Source of the DNA: Waterburya agarophytonicola KI4
GTDB taxonomy: Bacteria > Cyanobacteriota > Cyanobacteriia > Cyanobacteriales > Xenococcaceae
DNA: 34,586 nucleotides
NCBI RefSeq assembly: GCF_020640915.1
Contig: NZ_JADWDC010000051.1
Coordinates: forward strand, 1-34,586
Direction of reading: 5' to 3'
How positions within the stretch are numbered: position 1 is the stretch's first letter; every line of letters begins with the position of its first letter. Shown here piece after piece: positions 19,111 to 28,182 of the stretch. The position numbers and the translations under genes are program-made. The notes beneath the pieces were generated by a model that was not told the origin of the DNA, ran no database searches, and saw nothing but the letters and a program-made list of their open reading frames with translations.

Positions 19111-20118
19111 TCAAACTTTATACCGTTGACCGATTGACTCTCCAGCAGCTATGGCTGAAGTTACTGCTCCTTCTACAGTAGAAGCGACAAAAGCGTCTCC
19201 TGCCATGATTAATGGTAATTCTAGGAGGGTTAAAAAGGGTTGATTATAAAAAGCCTTGGGCGAGAGATAACGCCAGCGATGTACTTCATATTTAATTACG
19301 GAGGAATCGAGGTAATCTGCTGCTGCTGTGACCAATTTATAGGCAATTTCCGCATCATCACTATCCCAATAGTAATTACTAAAATCAGCAGTGCCATGAA
19401 GCGTCACCCCATAACCATAGGGAGAAATACCTTTTTGATGATTATCCCCCAGCCAAGCCAGATATTCATTTTCTAAAATCATTCCTCCTGGTGCGGGGAT
19501 ATTACTGGGTTTCTCTAACAAAGCTAAAACAGTAATGCAGCGATCGTATTCAATTTGTTCTAAAGAGAATCTCTCTTCCAAAGGTAAAGGTATAAAAGAA
19601 GCATCTAATAAAGACAAAGATTCGGGTATAGAAGAAGTCATCACCAACATATCTCCTTGATATTGTTGATCGCCTTGAGTTTCTACCAACCATTTTTTTT
19701 CGTAGCTAATCTCGTTCGCTTTAGTATCAGTGCGAACATCCAAATCTTGGGCTAAATGTTGGGCAATACCGCTCATCCCATTAATACCGCAGTAGCGAGG
19801 TTTGCCATCTTCCTTCCCTTGAGCAAAACCCCGAGACCATTGCTTGATGACATTATGCTCTAACCAATCATCTACCCAAACTTGAAATTGAGGACTGTCA
19901 ACGCTGAAATATTGAATGCCACAATCGAAAATGCCCACTATAGAATTTTCCGCGCTGATGGTACGAGTCGCTAAACGGCCGCCGATTTCGCTATTCTTAT
20001 CCAGTACTATCGTCTTGATTCCCTTACGTTGCAAAACAGTAGCGATAATTAATCCTGTAATACCGCTACCGATAATAATACAGTCAGAATTTATAATTTG
20101 TAGATTGCTACTGGACAT
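19111..20118 (-). CDS. Renalase-like FAD-dependent oxidoreductase
   Basis: A 335-aa flavoprotein with an N-terminal Rossmann dinucleotide fold (IIIGSGITGLIIATVLQRKG, then about residue 40 LDKNSEIGGRLATR). A C-terminal FAD-contact segment, MAGDAFVASTVEGAVTSA, completes it. The GGRLATR motif and overall size match the NAD(P)/FAD-dependent renalase/amine-oxidase-like family common in cyanobacteria. Renalase-type enzymes oxidise isomeric forms of NAD(P)H; the true substrate here is not shown. No signal peptide is evident, so it is probably cytoplasmic. It follows the GH13 gene by 118 bp on the same strand and ends at the glmM terminator. Confidence 0.85.
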   Translation of the reverse strand: MSSSNLQIINSDCIIIGSGITGLIIATVLQRKGIKTIVLDKNSEIGGRLATRTISAENSIVGIFDCGIQYFSVDSPQFQVWVDDWLEHNVIKQWSRGFAQGKEDGKPRYCGINGMSGIAQHLAQDLDVRTDTKANEISYEKKWLVETQGDQQYQGDMLVMTSSIPESLSLLDASFIPLPLEERFSLEQIEYDRCITVLALLEKPSNIPAPGGMILENEYLAWLGDNHQKGISPYGYGVTLHGTADFSNYYWDSDDAEIAYKLVTAAADYLDSSVIKYEVHRWRYLSPKAFYNQPFLTLLELPLIMAGDAFVASTVEGAVTSAIAAGESIGQRYKV

Positions 20119-20236
20119 TGTTTAAAGTTTTGACTTTAAGTACATTAAATCATTTTTTTTACTTTACCTCCATCAATTGTTAATCAGGGTTTGATCGCTT
20201 TTAATAATGATGCAGTTCAAATTTAGTACTTATCTC

Positions 20237-21886
20237 CTATTGCACGAAAACTTGTGCTTCATATTCAGGTAAATCAATCATAATTTGACCATTACCCGCT
20301 TCAAGATCGTAATTACCAGTCCACTCATGCCAAGTGCCATCAGCAGGAAAATTAGGTACGGCATAGCCAGCTAAGTATTGGTCTGAGAAGTTAGCAATTA
20401 CCACTACACGAGAACCTTGATCGTTCCAACGAACATAAGCAATTACCTTAGATTCGGGATCTTCGTGGAAAAATTCGATATTTGGGGTATATAGGGCATG
20501 ATTGTTTTTACGTAAATTAATTAAGCCTTTAAAATGAGCGAGCAGATGCTGGTTGTCTTCTCCCGCTAATAAAGTCCAATTGATTTTACTTGCTTCTTGA
20601 TTGAGTGGATTGTAGTCGCCAAACTCTTGACCCATCCACATCATGGGAATACCCACCGCAGTCATCAGCAGTACTGCGCCCAATTTAACTCGCTTGAAAG
20701 CAGCTTCGCCAACAATACCCCGTTCCCCTAGTTCAACCATGATTCTTCTATGGTCGTGATTGCTGAGATAATTGACTACGTTGGTTGCACCCATAAAGCC
20801 GCCACGTTTGCAATCAATCACATCTTTTAATTCTTCTGAATCGTAGCGATCGCCACATATTTGAGCCGTAATGTTAGCATAGAAGCTATAGTGCCAACAG
20901 CCATCCATTGGGCCATCAATATTGGTGATGGAAGGATCTTCAGGGATATTTTCGGCAATATTAATAAAAGGCTTCATTCCCGCCTCTTCTTTAGCTTTAT
21001 TGACAATCCAATGTAGGAAATCGTAGTTATTAATCTGTCTGGTTGCATCGTAGCGGATACCATCGATATGATATTCATTAATCCAGAAACTTACGTTGTC
21101 ACCGACATATTTCCAAGCGGGTTTTAGATCTAGATTTTCGTCGTATTTTTCATAATTAAATTCAGGTCCCCAACTATTGTCAGAATCGGTAGGAGAATGG
21201 TGATACCAATAGTCGTGGTCGATCTGGGTTAAGGGACATTCAGTATTGGAATGGTTATATATTCCATCTACTATCACTCTAAGTCCTTTACTATGACACT
21301 CATCAATTAGATGCTTGAGTTGATAGGTAGTTCCATAATTAGATTCCGCTGCAAAGAAGTATTGCGGACTGTAACCCCAACTATAAGTGCCAGGATTTTC
21401 TTTGACTGGCATCAATTCGATCGCATTAATGCCCAATTCTATTAGGTAATCTAGTTTGTCAATCACGTTTTGATATTGACCTTTGCCATCAGGATCGCCT
21501 TCTCCCCCTGAAAAATCACCAATATGAAGCTCGTAAATAACTAATTCATGGTCTGGGGGTAATGGTTTGTCGTCGTGCATCCAGACATAGGTATCCACAA
21601 TTGCTTTACCATCTTTAACGGTAATTGTGCCATTTTGGCTTCCAGGGTCAATATTGACTGCGTAAGGATCTACTACTTCGATCCATTCATCCTTTTCTAA
21701 AAACCAACTCAAAGAACGAACTCTAAACTTATACTGATGCTCTCCATCTTTTAGTTCGACTTTGGTTCTAAAATAACCATCGTCACCCTTTTGCATATCT
21801 ATGGGTTGCCAATCGGAAAAAGAACCAACAACAGCAGCCTCTTTATTATATGGAGCAAATAACTTAAATTCTATTGAGTTCGTCAT
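20237..21886 (-). CDS. GH13 alpha-amylase-family enzyme with N-terminal CBM48-like domain
   Basis: A 549-aa glycoside hydrolase family 13 protein acting on alpha-1,4-glucans. Residues 1-95 form an immunoglobulin-like CBM48/E-set domain (APYNKEAAVVGSFSDWQPID). The TIM barrel shows the four GH13 regions: DGIYNH at 207-212, GIRYDAT with nucleophile Asp280, acid/base Glu312 in IAENIPED, and NHD with Asp378. A short beta domain ends the protein. It is shorter than a normal cyanobacterial branching enzyme GlgB (about 760 aa) and lacks the extra N-terminal domain, so I prefer a general alpha-amylase or branching-type call. No signal peptide, so it probably acts on internal glycogen. Confidence 0.9.
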   Translation of the reverse strand: MTNSIEFKLFAPYNKEAAVVGSFSDWQPIDMQKGDDGYFRTKVELKDGEHQYKFRVRSLSWFLEKDEWIEVVDPYAVNIDPGSQNGTITVKDGKAIVDTYVWMHDDKPLPPDHELVIYELHIGDFSGGEGDPDGKGQYQNVIDKLDYLIELGINAIELMPVKENPGTYSWGYSPQYFFAAESNYGTTYQLKHLIDECHSKGLRVIVDGIYNHSNTECPLTQIDHDYWYHHSPTDSDNSWGPEFNYEKYDENLDLKPAWKYVGDNVSFWINEYHIDGIRYDATRQINNYDFLHWIVNKAKEEAGMKPFINIAENIPEDPSITNIDGPMDGCWHYSFYANITAQICGDRYDSEELKDVIDCKRGGFMGATNVVNYLSNHDHRRIMVELGERGIVGEAAFKRVKLGAVLLMTAVGIPMMWMGQEFGDYNPLNQEASKINWTLLAGEDNQHLLAHFKGLINLRKNNHALYTPNIEFFHEDPESKVIAYVRWNDQGSRVVVIANFSDQYLAGYAVPNFPADGTWHEWTGNYDLEAGNGQIMIDLPEYEAQVFVQ

Positions 21887-22133
21887 AATTTTTACAATAT
21901 TCTAAAGCAATTATTGGAGTATTACCGCTATATTTGCAACCATATAAAAAGTGGTTCTTACAAAACATCTACCAAGAGGATGAGTCTAAAAACAATGTCA
22001 AGTTTTTGTTACTAATATTTATTTAGCTCTAATCTAATTGGAATTAGTAATTATAAATCAATCTTTCGGTAGACGATCCGATTTGTAACTCAAGATATCT
22101 TAGTAATAAGTTTAGAATAAAACAATAATTAAG

Positions 22134-22316
22134 ATGAGTATTGAAGATAGAATTAAGGCTACTGCCAAAAATGTCGAAGGGAAAGTACAAGAGACAGTAG
22201 GAGAAGTTACGGGAAATCCTCAAGATGAAGCTGAAGGAAAAGAAAAACAAGCAGAAGCTCAGGTTCAGCATAGCGTTGAAAATGTTAAAGATAATATCAA
22301 AAAAGCAATTGATTGA
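22134..22316 (+). CDS. CsbD-family stress protein
   Basis: A 60-aa, highly charged, helix-forming protein with the CsbD signature: MSIEDRIKATAKNVEGKVQE followed by GEVTGNPQDEAEGKEKQAE. CsbD proteins are small general-stress proteins (sigma-B-controlled in Bacillus) with no known enzymatic role; they look partly disordered. Length is normal. It is transcribed away from the GH13 gene and is followed by a hairpin with a T-run. Confidence 0.92.
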   Translation: MSIEDRIKATAKNVEGKVQETVGEVTGNPQDEAEGKEKQAEAQVQHSVENVKDNIKKAID

Positions 22317-22354
22317 TCAAATCAATTAATTCTCAAGCTTAATAAATGTTTGTG

Positions 22355-22384
22355 AAAAGGTTGGGCTGACCTGACCTTTTTTTT
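22355..22384 (+). terminator. Terminator after the CsbD gene
   Basis: AAAAGGT and ACCTTTT arms, extendable by one wobble pair, enclose about 12 nt. The second arm runs into eight T residues. It lies about 40 bp after the CsbD stop. Confidence 0.65.
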
Positions 22385-22474
22385 CTGTTCGAGTAATTAA
22401 ATATTTTCGACATTTTGATATAATCATTAAACCCTAAACCGAGATTTCTCAATCTCAAATATAGTTACTGGACA

Positions 22475-24814
22475 TTGAACTCGTCACCATCAGTTTTTGA
22501 ATATTTACCAAAAATACAAGACTTGCCTTTAATTTTGGCAGGCCCTATTTTACGTCGTACAGAATCAGACAGGGTCACAGTCTGGTTGGCTTTAAAAGAA
22601 TCGCGATCGCTTCGGTTGGAAATATATGAAACAGAGAATAATGGGACGATAATTGGCGATGTCGTACTCGAAGGCAGAGGGGACACAATTAAACTAGGAA
22701 AACATCTACACATACTCACCCTCACTGCCCAAAAAAATACAGGCAAATTACTGCAAACTGAAAAGATATATGCTTACAATGTCTATTGTAATCATCATCA
22801 TGACCAGACTAAAAAGAGCGATCGCTATAGCCTGATTGACGATCTTAAAACTAGTATCTATAGTCTGAGTTATTTTGCCCATCAACTACCAACATTTTCT
22901 CTACCCCCTCAAGATCTCAACCACTTAAAAATCATTCACGGTTCGTGTCGCAAGCCCCACGGAGGAGGCAAAGATACTCTATCTTATGTTGATAACTTAA
23001 TCTTAGAATCGGCACGATCTGCTACAGAAAGACCTCACCAGTTATTTCTTACGGGAGATCAAATATATGGCGATGATGTTGCCGATCCTATTTTATGGCT
23101 AGCTCAAGGCGTGAGTAAGCTGCTATTTGGCTGGTCGGAAGAATTACCCCTCGTGTCTGGATCGATTTCCTCTGACGATCTTCTTCCTGGTCAACGCACC
23201 AAAATTGCCGAAATTGAGGGGGGACTGACGGCAATGCTAGTAGATACCCCCGAAGAAGCGAAAAGCCACTTAATGAGCTTTGGCGAATATGCTGCTGCTT
23301 ATCTTCTGGCTTGGTCTCCCGTATTTATTCCCGCCCAGTTTCCCACTGGCAGAAGTCTCTTTAAAGACAGCAAGCAGGGTCGCAACTGGCAGCAAGAAAT
23401 TAAGGATATTAAGAGCTTTGTTCGGGATCTCAACTACGTTAGAAGGGGACTGGCAAATATCCCTGTATATACCATTTGTGACGACCACGATATCAGCGAT
23501 GATTGGTATCTTAATCGAGAATGGTGCGATCGCGTTTTAGGCAAACCTCTGGGCAAACGTATTATTCAAAATGGGATCTTGGCTTATGGATTATTTCAGG
23601 CTTGGGGTAATACACCACAACACTTTGAGCCAGGTAAGCCAGGAAAAAAACTCTTACATTATGCATCTCAATGGCTGGCTTCCCAAGGAAAAGATGAATT
23701 AGCAAAACTAGAATGCGATCGCTATTTGGGCATTCCTGCTACTGATGCGTCCACAGGAAAACCCCAACTCGAATCAGATGAAAATGTGATGATTCTGGCG
23801 CGAGACAGTCAAGCTATTCCCTGGCACTACACGATTAATGGCAACAATCATGAGGTCATTGTTTTGGATACTCGTACTTGGCGCGGTTATCCCATCGAAG
23901 CAGAAAAAGGACTCGCCCCCCCCATGTTACTCAGCCCCAAAGCTTTTAAACAACAATTGGAAGTTCCTTTAAGCCAAAGTAAATCGACCATAGAAGCCAC
24001 GATAATTGTTTTACCCACCAACTTGATAGCATTGAGTATTATTGATCGCATTCAGCAAATTGAATTAAAACGCGATCAAGTATTTAACAGTGATGTAGGA
24101 GATTCGTGGAATTTTCACACCGCTGCTTTCGCTCAATTCCTGCTTACTCTCTGCCAACAGCGTCGCCGTGTAATTATTCTCTCAGGAGATATTCACTATA
24201 GTTGTGCGGTACGACTTTCTCATTGGTTTTACGATTCATCAGAAGGTTCGGTTTTAGTACAGTTAACCTCTAGCGCAATAAAAAATTCCGAGGTTGCTAC
24301 TCGTTTGGCACATACTAAACTCAAATCTTTGTTTCCAGAAAAAACTAAGGCTTGGCTGGGATGGAATCAGCCTTTAAAAATTGAACAAATTACCAAACAC
24401 AACCAAAAGCAAAAATATCTTAATTCGGTAAATTCTCTTCCCGACTGGCAATACCGCGTTGAATGGTGCAAAAGACAACCCGCACAATCTTTATCCTGGC
24501 AAAAACTTTCTCCGAAACTTACACCAAAAGGATATAGTGCATCCGATCTTGCTACCCCTAATATCTGGCAAAAAACTATTACTGGTTTATTTTTATGGCT
24601 ATGGCGTAATCGCTGGCTACAAGAAGGTTCGGAAGTAATCGGCAGAAATAATCTGAGTTTGGTGAGGTTTGATTGGTCAACCAATAAAACAGTCATTCAA
24701 GAAACTTATTGGCATCCTCCTTGGAACGATCGCAGTACAGTCAAAAGTAGTTACGTAACATCCTTGGAAATAGATCCTTTACCAAAAGTAAATAGTAGGC
24801 TAGGAACAAAATAG
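22475..24814 (+). CDS. PhoD-like metallophosphatase
   Basis: A 779-aa protein related to PhoD-type alkaline phosphatase/phosphodiesterases. The N-terminal part (LILAGPILRRTESDRVTVWL) resembles the beta-rich PhoD N-domain. The catalytic core shows HGSCRKPHGGG, LTGDQIYGDD, CDDHDISDDW and SGDIHYSCA, which supply metal ligands in this superfamily. No signal peptide or Tat motif is seen at the N-terminus, so it may be cytoplasmic, unlike secreted PhoD. The start is TTG 22475; no ATG lies upstream of the conserved region in frame, and the N-domain similarity starts about 17 residues in. Its last 15 bp overlap the end of the convergent receiver gene. Natural substrate unknown. Confidence 0.85.
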   Translation: MNSSPSVFEYLPKIQDLPLILAGPILRRTESDRVTVWLALKESRSLRLEIYETENNGTIIGDVVLEGRGDTIKLGKHLHILTLTAQKNTGKLLQTEKIYAYNVYCNHHHDQTKKSDRYSLIDDLKTSIYSLSYFAHQLPTFSLPPQDLNHLKIIHGSCRKPHGGGKDTLSYVDNLILESARSATERPHQLFLTGDQIYGDDVADPILWLAQGVSKLLFGWSEELPLVSGSISSDDLLPGQRTKIAEIEGGLTAMLVDTPEEAKSHLMSFGEYAAAYLLAWSPVFIPAQFPTGRSLFKDSKQGRNWQQEIKDIKSFVRDLNYVRRGLANIPVYTICDDHDISDDWYLNREWCDRVLGKPLGKRIIQNGILAYGLFQAWGNTPQHFEPGKPGKKLLHYASQWLASQGKDELAKLECDRYLGIPATDASTGKPQLESDENVMILARDSQAIPWHYTINGNNHEVIVLDTRTWRGYPIEAEKGLAPPMLLSPKAFKQQLEVPLSQSKSTIEATIIVLPTNLIALSIIDRIQQIELKRDQVFNSDVGDSWNFHTAAFAQFLLTLCQQRRRVIILSGDIHYSCAVRLSHWFYDSSEGSVLVQLTSSAIKNSEVATRLAHTKLKSLFPEKTKAWLGWNQPLKIEQITKHNQKQKYLNSVNSLPDWQYRVEWCKRQPAQSLSWQKLSPKLTPKGYSASDLATPNIWQKTITGLFLWLWRNRWLQEGSEVIGRNNLSLVRFDWSTNKTVIQETYWHPPWNDRSTVKSSYVTSLEIDPLPKVNSRLGTK

Positions 24815-25294
24815 CTTACCCTGGTTGCAGCCAGAGTTCGAGGTGAATTTTAACCAGCGGAAAAGAGAGGGAGAAAAGAACGATTGGGGTAAATAGTGTC
24901 TAATTTTCTTGGTTAAATCGTCAATGGAATAAGGCTTTTCTAGATATTCATCGCAGCCAGCAGCAAAAGCGCGATCGCGTTCTTTGGTTTTAACCAACGC
25001 TGATATTGCCACTATGGTCATATTTTTAGTGGATTTTTGTTTTTTAAAGCGTTCGATTAGTTCAAAACCATTAAAATCGGGTAAAACTAAATCCAAAAGT
25101 ACCAAATCGATTTTATAATTGGTAGCCAAGTCTAAAGCATCTCTTGCGTTAGTAGCAGTAACAAAATTATATTTCAAAAAAATTAAGATGTGAGACAGAA
25201 GCAGTAAATTATCTCGATCGTCTTCCACAACTAAAATTATCGGAACATTAGAATCTGCTAACCGAATTCTGCGATCGTTTTGTGTTACGTTCAT
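24800..25294 (-). CDS. Single-domain response regulator
   Basis: A 164-aa protein that is essentially one receiver domain (about 18-135). Acidic residues Glu24/Asp25/Asp26, phosphoacceptor Asp68, Ser98 at the switch position and Lys120 are all present, so it should be phosphorylatable. The tail of about 30 residues is basic and aromatic with no output domain. Proteins of this sort pass phosphate in relays or bind a partner kinase (CheY/Spo0F/PatA-like). No kinase gene is near. The 3-prime end overlaps the convergent PhoD-like gene by 15 bp, so part of the tail could reflect a drifting stop codon. Confidence 0.9.
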   Translation of the reverse strand: MNVTQNDRRIRLADSNVPIILVVEDDRDNLLLLSHILIFLKYNFVTATNARDALDLATNYKIDLVLLDLVLPDFNGFELIERFKKQKSTKNMTIVAISALVKTKERDRAFAAGCDEYLEKPYSIDDLTKKIRHYLPQSFFSPSLFRWLKFTSNSGCNQGKLFCS

Positions 25295-25593
25295 TTTTTA
25301 TATTTATTATGGGTATAAAAAGACGCAATTGTGCAGCGAACAATAGACGCTGACCATAAATTGGATCGTTTGGTCGATCTGTATATCTAAATATTCTTTG
25401 TCTTATAAGTTTTTTGAGAGAAAGAACAATTAGAGGAGCGATCGCTATGAGAATCTACTCCTCCATCCTATACCAACTTATGGTTTTTCAGCATTAAAAA
25501 TTAATAACCTTCTGGGCAAATATCTATCTTTGACTAGAGAAATAATTTGATAATTAGAGCTAATATATAGCCTGTTTATTTACTAAATTACTC

Positions 25594-26922
25594 ATGAAAA
25601 ATATTATTGAAAAAGCTATTGACTTAAAGCAAAAATTAATTGATTTTGTTTACGATGCAGAAGACGAGATAGCAGTTGCTTTGGAAACCTATGCCTTAGA
25701 AAAAGGTAAAAAAAATAGTTATGGTATCAAGCAGCAAAACATAACTATCGATCTTTTTGTTACTGATGGACGAATAAACAATCAGACTCCCCTAGATATA
25801 TTTTTAGCTTCCACTGAGGATCTCAATACTGAAGAGCGAGGGATTATTCAGCGATGGCAAAATAACTTTATCGGTTTGTTTGAAATTCAAGTCATAGCCA
25901 ACGAATCTTATCAGTTAATGAACTGGCTAACTGCTAAAACTTATAAAGTTTGCGGTCATTCTCAAATTACAGCCAAAGAAACTCAAAGATGGCAGCCTGG
26001 AGAAATTATTTTGGCTATTATTGCACCAATCAATGAGTTTGAATGGTTCTTTTTTAGCGATCGCATTATTAAGGGTAGATTGAGTCAGCCAAAATTAGCG
26101 GTAGCAATTGGTGAATTTCGCGATAGTTATCCTGAATTTTTGTATGCTGATGCCCCAGAATTATTAGAGCAAGCTTGGTCTTCTGTAGCCTTATATCATC
26201 AAGAGTTTGTCGATTATTTTGGCAGTGATAGTTTAACTTTACCAGGCTATAAATTAAATCAAAAAATTGGCGAACTCCAACAAAGAATCAGCGAACAAAA
26301 ATTAAAAGATGCGGGTATTGATAGTAATAAATCTTTGTCACAAATGCTATCGGAATCAAACACAAACGAAGCGGATTTTACCGAAACAGCTAGTGATTTA
26401 GGTGTTGATACTAAAGCTATCGATAACATAATTAAAAATCAAAATAAACTATCGATGGTAACTCCTAAAGTGAATTTACCTCCAGAAATAAAGCAAGCTG
26501 AAAATGTCACGGTATTTTCTCATCCACAATGGGGGCAAATATTTTTGCCCAATTTCAATAAATTTATCGATTTATTAAATCAAGAAAATATCTTGGAAGC
26601 AGAGTTAGATACATCTCTTAAATATATAAAAAAATATCTCGAACAACCAGAAGCTAGCTATTATATTTGGCAGCAATTAACACAAAACTATGCCCATGAT
26701 CTAGAAGTTTTACTACAAAAATACACTCAAAAAAATGATTTTCATTTAGAGCGCGATCTAGATAGTTTATTACTCGAATACAATAAACTATCCAAACCAA
26801 AATTACCTGCGATCGCCAGCGTTCCCATTCACCTTAACAATCTGTTTGAAACAGCAGTAGCTCAAGTACAAAAAAACAAATCTAAGCATAAAAAGCAAAA
26901 GCAAAAAAAAGGATTTTCCTAA
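25594..26922 (+). CDS. Conserved protein of unknown function, Lys-rich tail
   Basis: A 442-aa soluble protein that I do not recognise. The N-terminal half (1-210) is a mixed alpha/beta region with WQPGEIILAIIAPINEFEWF and FYFS-like aromatic patches. Residues about 215-275 are polar and helical. The C-terminal half begins with FSHPQWGQIFLPNFNKFIDL and is mostly alpha-helical. The last 15 residues are almost all Lys and Gln (KNKSKHKKQKQKKGFS), a possible nucleic-acid or acidic-surface contact. No signal peptide, membrane helix or catalytic motif was found. Codon use and HIP1 content are like the neighbours, so it looks like a resident gene. About 300 bp of upstream DNA is free of genes. Confidence 0.75.
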   Translation: MKNIIEKAIDLKQKLIDFVYDAEDEIAVALETYALEKGKKNSYGIKQQNITIDLFVTDGRINNQTPLDIFLASTEDLNTEERGIIQRWQNNFIGLFEIQVIANESYQLMNWLTAKTYKVCGHSQITAKETQRWQPGEIILAIIAPINEFEWFFFSDRIIKGRLSQPKLAVAIGEFRDSYPEFLYADAPELLEQAWSSVALYHQEFVDYFGSDSLTLPGYKLNQKIGELQQRISEQKLKDAGIDSNKSLSQMLSESNTNEADFTETASDLGVDTKAIDNIIKNQNKLSMVTPKVNLPPEIKQAENVTVFSHPQWGQIFLPNFNKFIDLLNQENILEAELDTSLKYIKKYLEQPEASYYIWQQLTQNYAHDLEVLLQKYTQKNDFHLERDLDSLLLEYNKLSKPKLPAIASVPIHLNNLFETAVAQVQKNKSKHKKQKQKKGFS

Positions 26923-26930
26923 ACAAAAAA

Positions 26931-26954
26931 AGAGACGTTACTAATAACGTCTCT
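26931..26954 (-). terminator. Terminator for the GlsB gene (minus strand)
   Basis: AGAGACGTTA-ctaa-TAACGTCTCT, a perfect 10-bp stem with a 4-nt loop. On the minus strand it is followed by a run of seven T residues, about 55 bp after the GlsB stop. On the plus strand it lies 8 bp past the 442-aa gene but has no T-run, so it mainly serves the minus strand. Confidence 0.8.
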
Positions 26955-27007
26955 AGTATGGTAATTATGAAGGAATATAAAGAATCTAGAATTTACTGCG
27001 TCTTATA

Positions 27008-27283
27008 TTATGCAGCGCGACGAGTTAATAGACCCCAAATAAAGATCAATAGCATTGCACCCAATACGGCAAAGATAATGCCAGGAAGAGTTAACGCACC
27101 TGCTGAGGCTGCTGCTGCCCCCGAACTACCTAATAGTGCTTGACCTACATAACCCCCAACTAATGCGCCCAAAATACCCAATCCCATAGTGGCTAAAATA
27201 CCACCACCTTGATGACCAGGATAGATTAATTTTGCTAATGCACCTGCAATTAATCCTAATGCTAACCAAGCTAAAATACCCAT
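27008..27283 (-). CDS. GlsB/YeaQ/YmgE-family stress membrane protein
   Basis: A 91-aa, glycine- and alanine-rich membrane protein with three predicted helices: residues about 3-18, 26-48 and 62-84. Family-typical motifs are LALGLIAGALAKLIYPG, the GGGILATMGLGILGALVGGY glycine zipper, and a short basic C-terminus (TRRAA). The family is linked to general stress and transglycosylase-associated phenotypes, but its activity is unknown. It has its own terminator downstream and a large imperfect hairpin upstream. Hsp20 is encoded upstream in the same direction but is separated by another terminator. Confidence 0.9.
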   Translation of the reverse strand: MGILAWLALGLIAGALAKLIYPGHQGGGILATMGLGILGALVGGYVGQALLGSSGAAAASAGALTLPGIIFAVLGAMLLIFIWGLLTRRAA

Positions 27284-27361
27284 ATCTTGCTCCTAAATTT
27301 TAAATTATATATTTGTGTAAATGTTCTTTGAACTAATAGCTACTAGCTATGAAGAACATTC

Positions 27362-27402
27362 AAGATAACGCCATTACCTTAAATTGGTAATGCTGTTATC
27401 TT
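27362..27402. repeat. Imperfect long hairpin upstream of the GlsB gene
   Basis: AAGATAAC pairs with GTTATCTT, and inside it ATTACC pairs with GGTAAT, separated by a small internal mismatch. No strong T-run follows on either strand. It could be a 5-prime-UTR structure of the minus-strand gene or a degenerate repeat. Confidence 0.5.
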
Positions 27403-27512
27403 TCTGTTGTAATAATAGTATCTATTTTCTATCAGTAATTCCTCTATCTAATAGGGTATTTTTAGTATCTATCAAAGTAAGTAGATCGATTTAGTCGGTT
27501 AATACCAGAAAA

Positions 27513-27540
27513 AACCAGCCATACTCTTATATAGCTGGTT
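27513..27540 (-). terminator. Terminator after the Hsp20 gene
   Basis: AACCAGC and GCTGGTT arms with a 14-nt loop. On the minus strand the second arm is followed by TTTT. It starts about 18 bp after the Hsp20 stop. Confidence 0.7.
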
Positions 27541-27558
27541 CGACCAAACAACCTGAAA

Positions 27559-28008
27559 TTATTGATTAGATAAGTTGACTTTGACAACCTTATTTTTTTC
27601 TGCCTCTGCTTTAGGCAATGTTAAATACAAAATACCGTTTTTATATTCAGCTTTTACTTCAGTATTTTGTATGGGTAAGGGTAGAGTAATCACTCTTTTA
27701 AAAGAACCATAACGGAATTCCGATCGAGTTTTAGCTTTATCTTCCGCTGCTACTTCAGACTTGCGATCGCCTGAAATGGAAACACTTTTAGCAGTGGCTT
27801 CAATTTCAATCTCGTCAGGTTGCATGCCTGGCAATTCTAACTTAAGAATCAAGGCCTCTTCAGTTTCAGTAAGTTCGGCTGCGGGATACTTAGAATAATC
27901 ACCAAACCTTACTCCATTAGCAGGAGTTAAAACTTCATTAAACATACGGTTAATCTGATGTTGAACAGAGTCCATTTCTGCCCAGGGACTATAACGTACA
28001 ATTGCCAT
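27559..28008 (-). CDS. hspA: Small heat shock protein Hsp20 (alpha-crystallin family)
   Basis: A 149-aa ATP-independent holdase that protects unfolding proteins and, in cyanobacteria, thylakoid membranes. The N-terminus (RYSPWAEMDSVQHQINRMFN) is the usual Hsp20 arm. The alpha-crystallin domain spans about 45-140, with ILKLELPGMQPDEIEIEAT and the closing strand YKNGILYLTLPKAE. The C-terminal IXI motif is weak, read here as VVKVNL. Length is typical. It has its own terminator. No CIRCE inverted repeat is obvious in the 170 bp upstream. Confidence 0.95.
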   Translation of the reverse strand: MAIVRYSPWAEMDSVQHQINRMFNEVLTPANGVRFGDYSKYPAAELTETEEALILKLELPGMQPDEIEIEATAKSVSISGDRKSEVAAEDKAKTRSEFRYGSFKRVITLPLPIQNTEVKAEYKNGILYLTLPKAEAEKNKVVKVNLSNQ

Positions 28009-28182
28009 AATTTATAATATCTCCGATGAATTTATGCTTTTTATTTTTTAGCTTTGATATCATCTTAGTTAAAATTCGTTATGGCTGTAAGTGTGGTTTA
28101 TTGCCCTTATTGGTGGCGTTTTCTGCCCGAACAAATATTTAGAGAAAACCGAATCTTTTAGCAAATAAATGTTAATCCAAAC

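Noticed and set aside
22025-22060. CTAATT-gg-AATTAG dyad as an operator before the CsbD gene
   Set aside because: Only 6-bp AT-rich arms, expected by chance in such sequence.
23280-23540. 86-codon plus-strand frame inside the PhoD-like gene
   Set aside because: Out-of-frame shadow of the conserved phosphatase core; the phosphatase motifs are in the longer frame.
24367-24696. 109-codon minus-strand frame inside the PhoD-like gene
   Set aside because: Antisense shadow with Cys/Ser-rich, low-plausibility composition.
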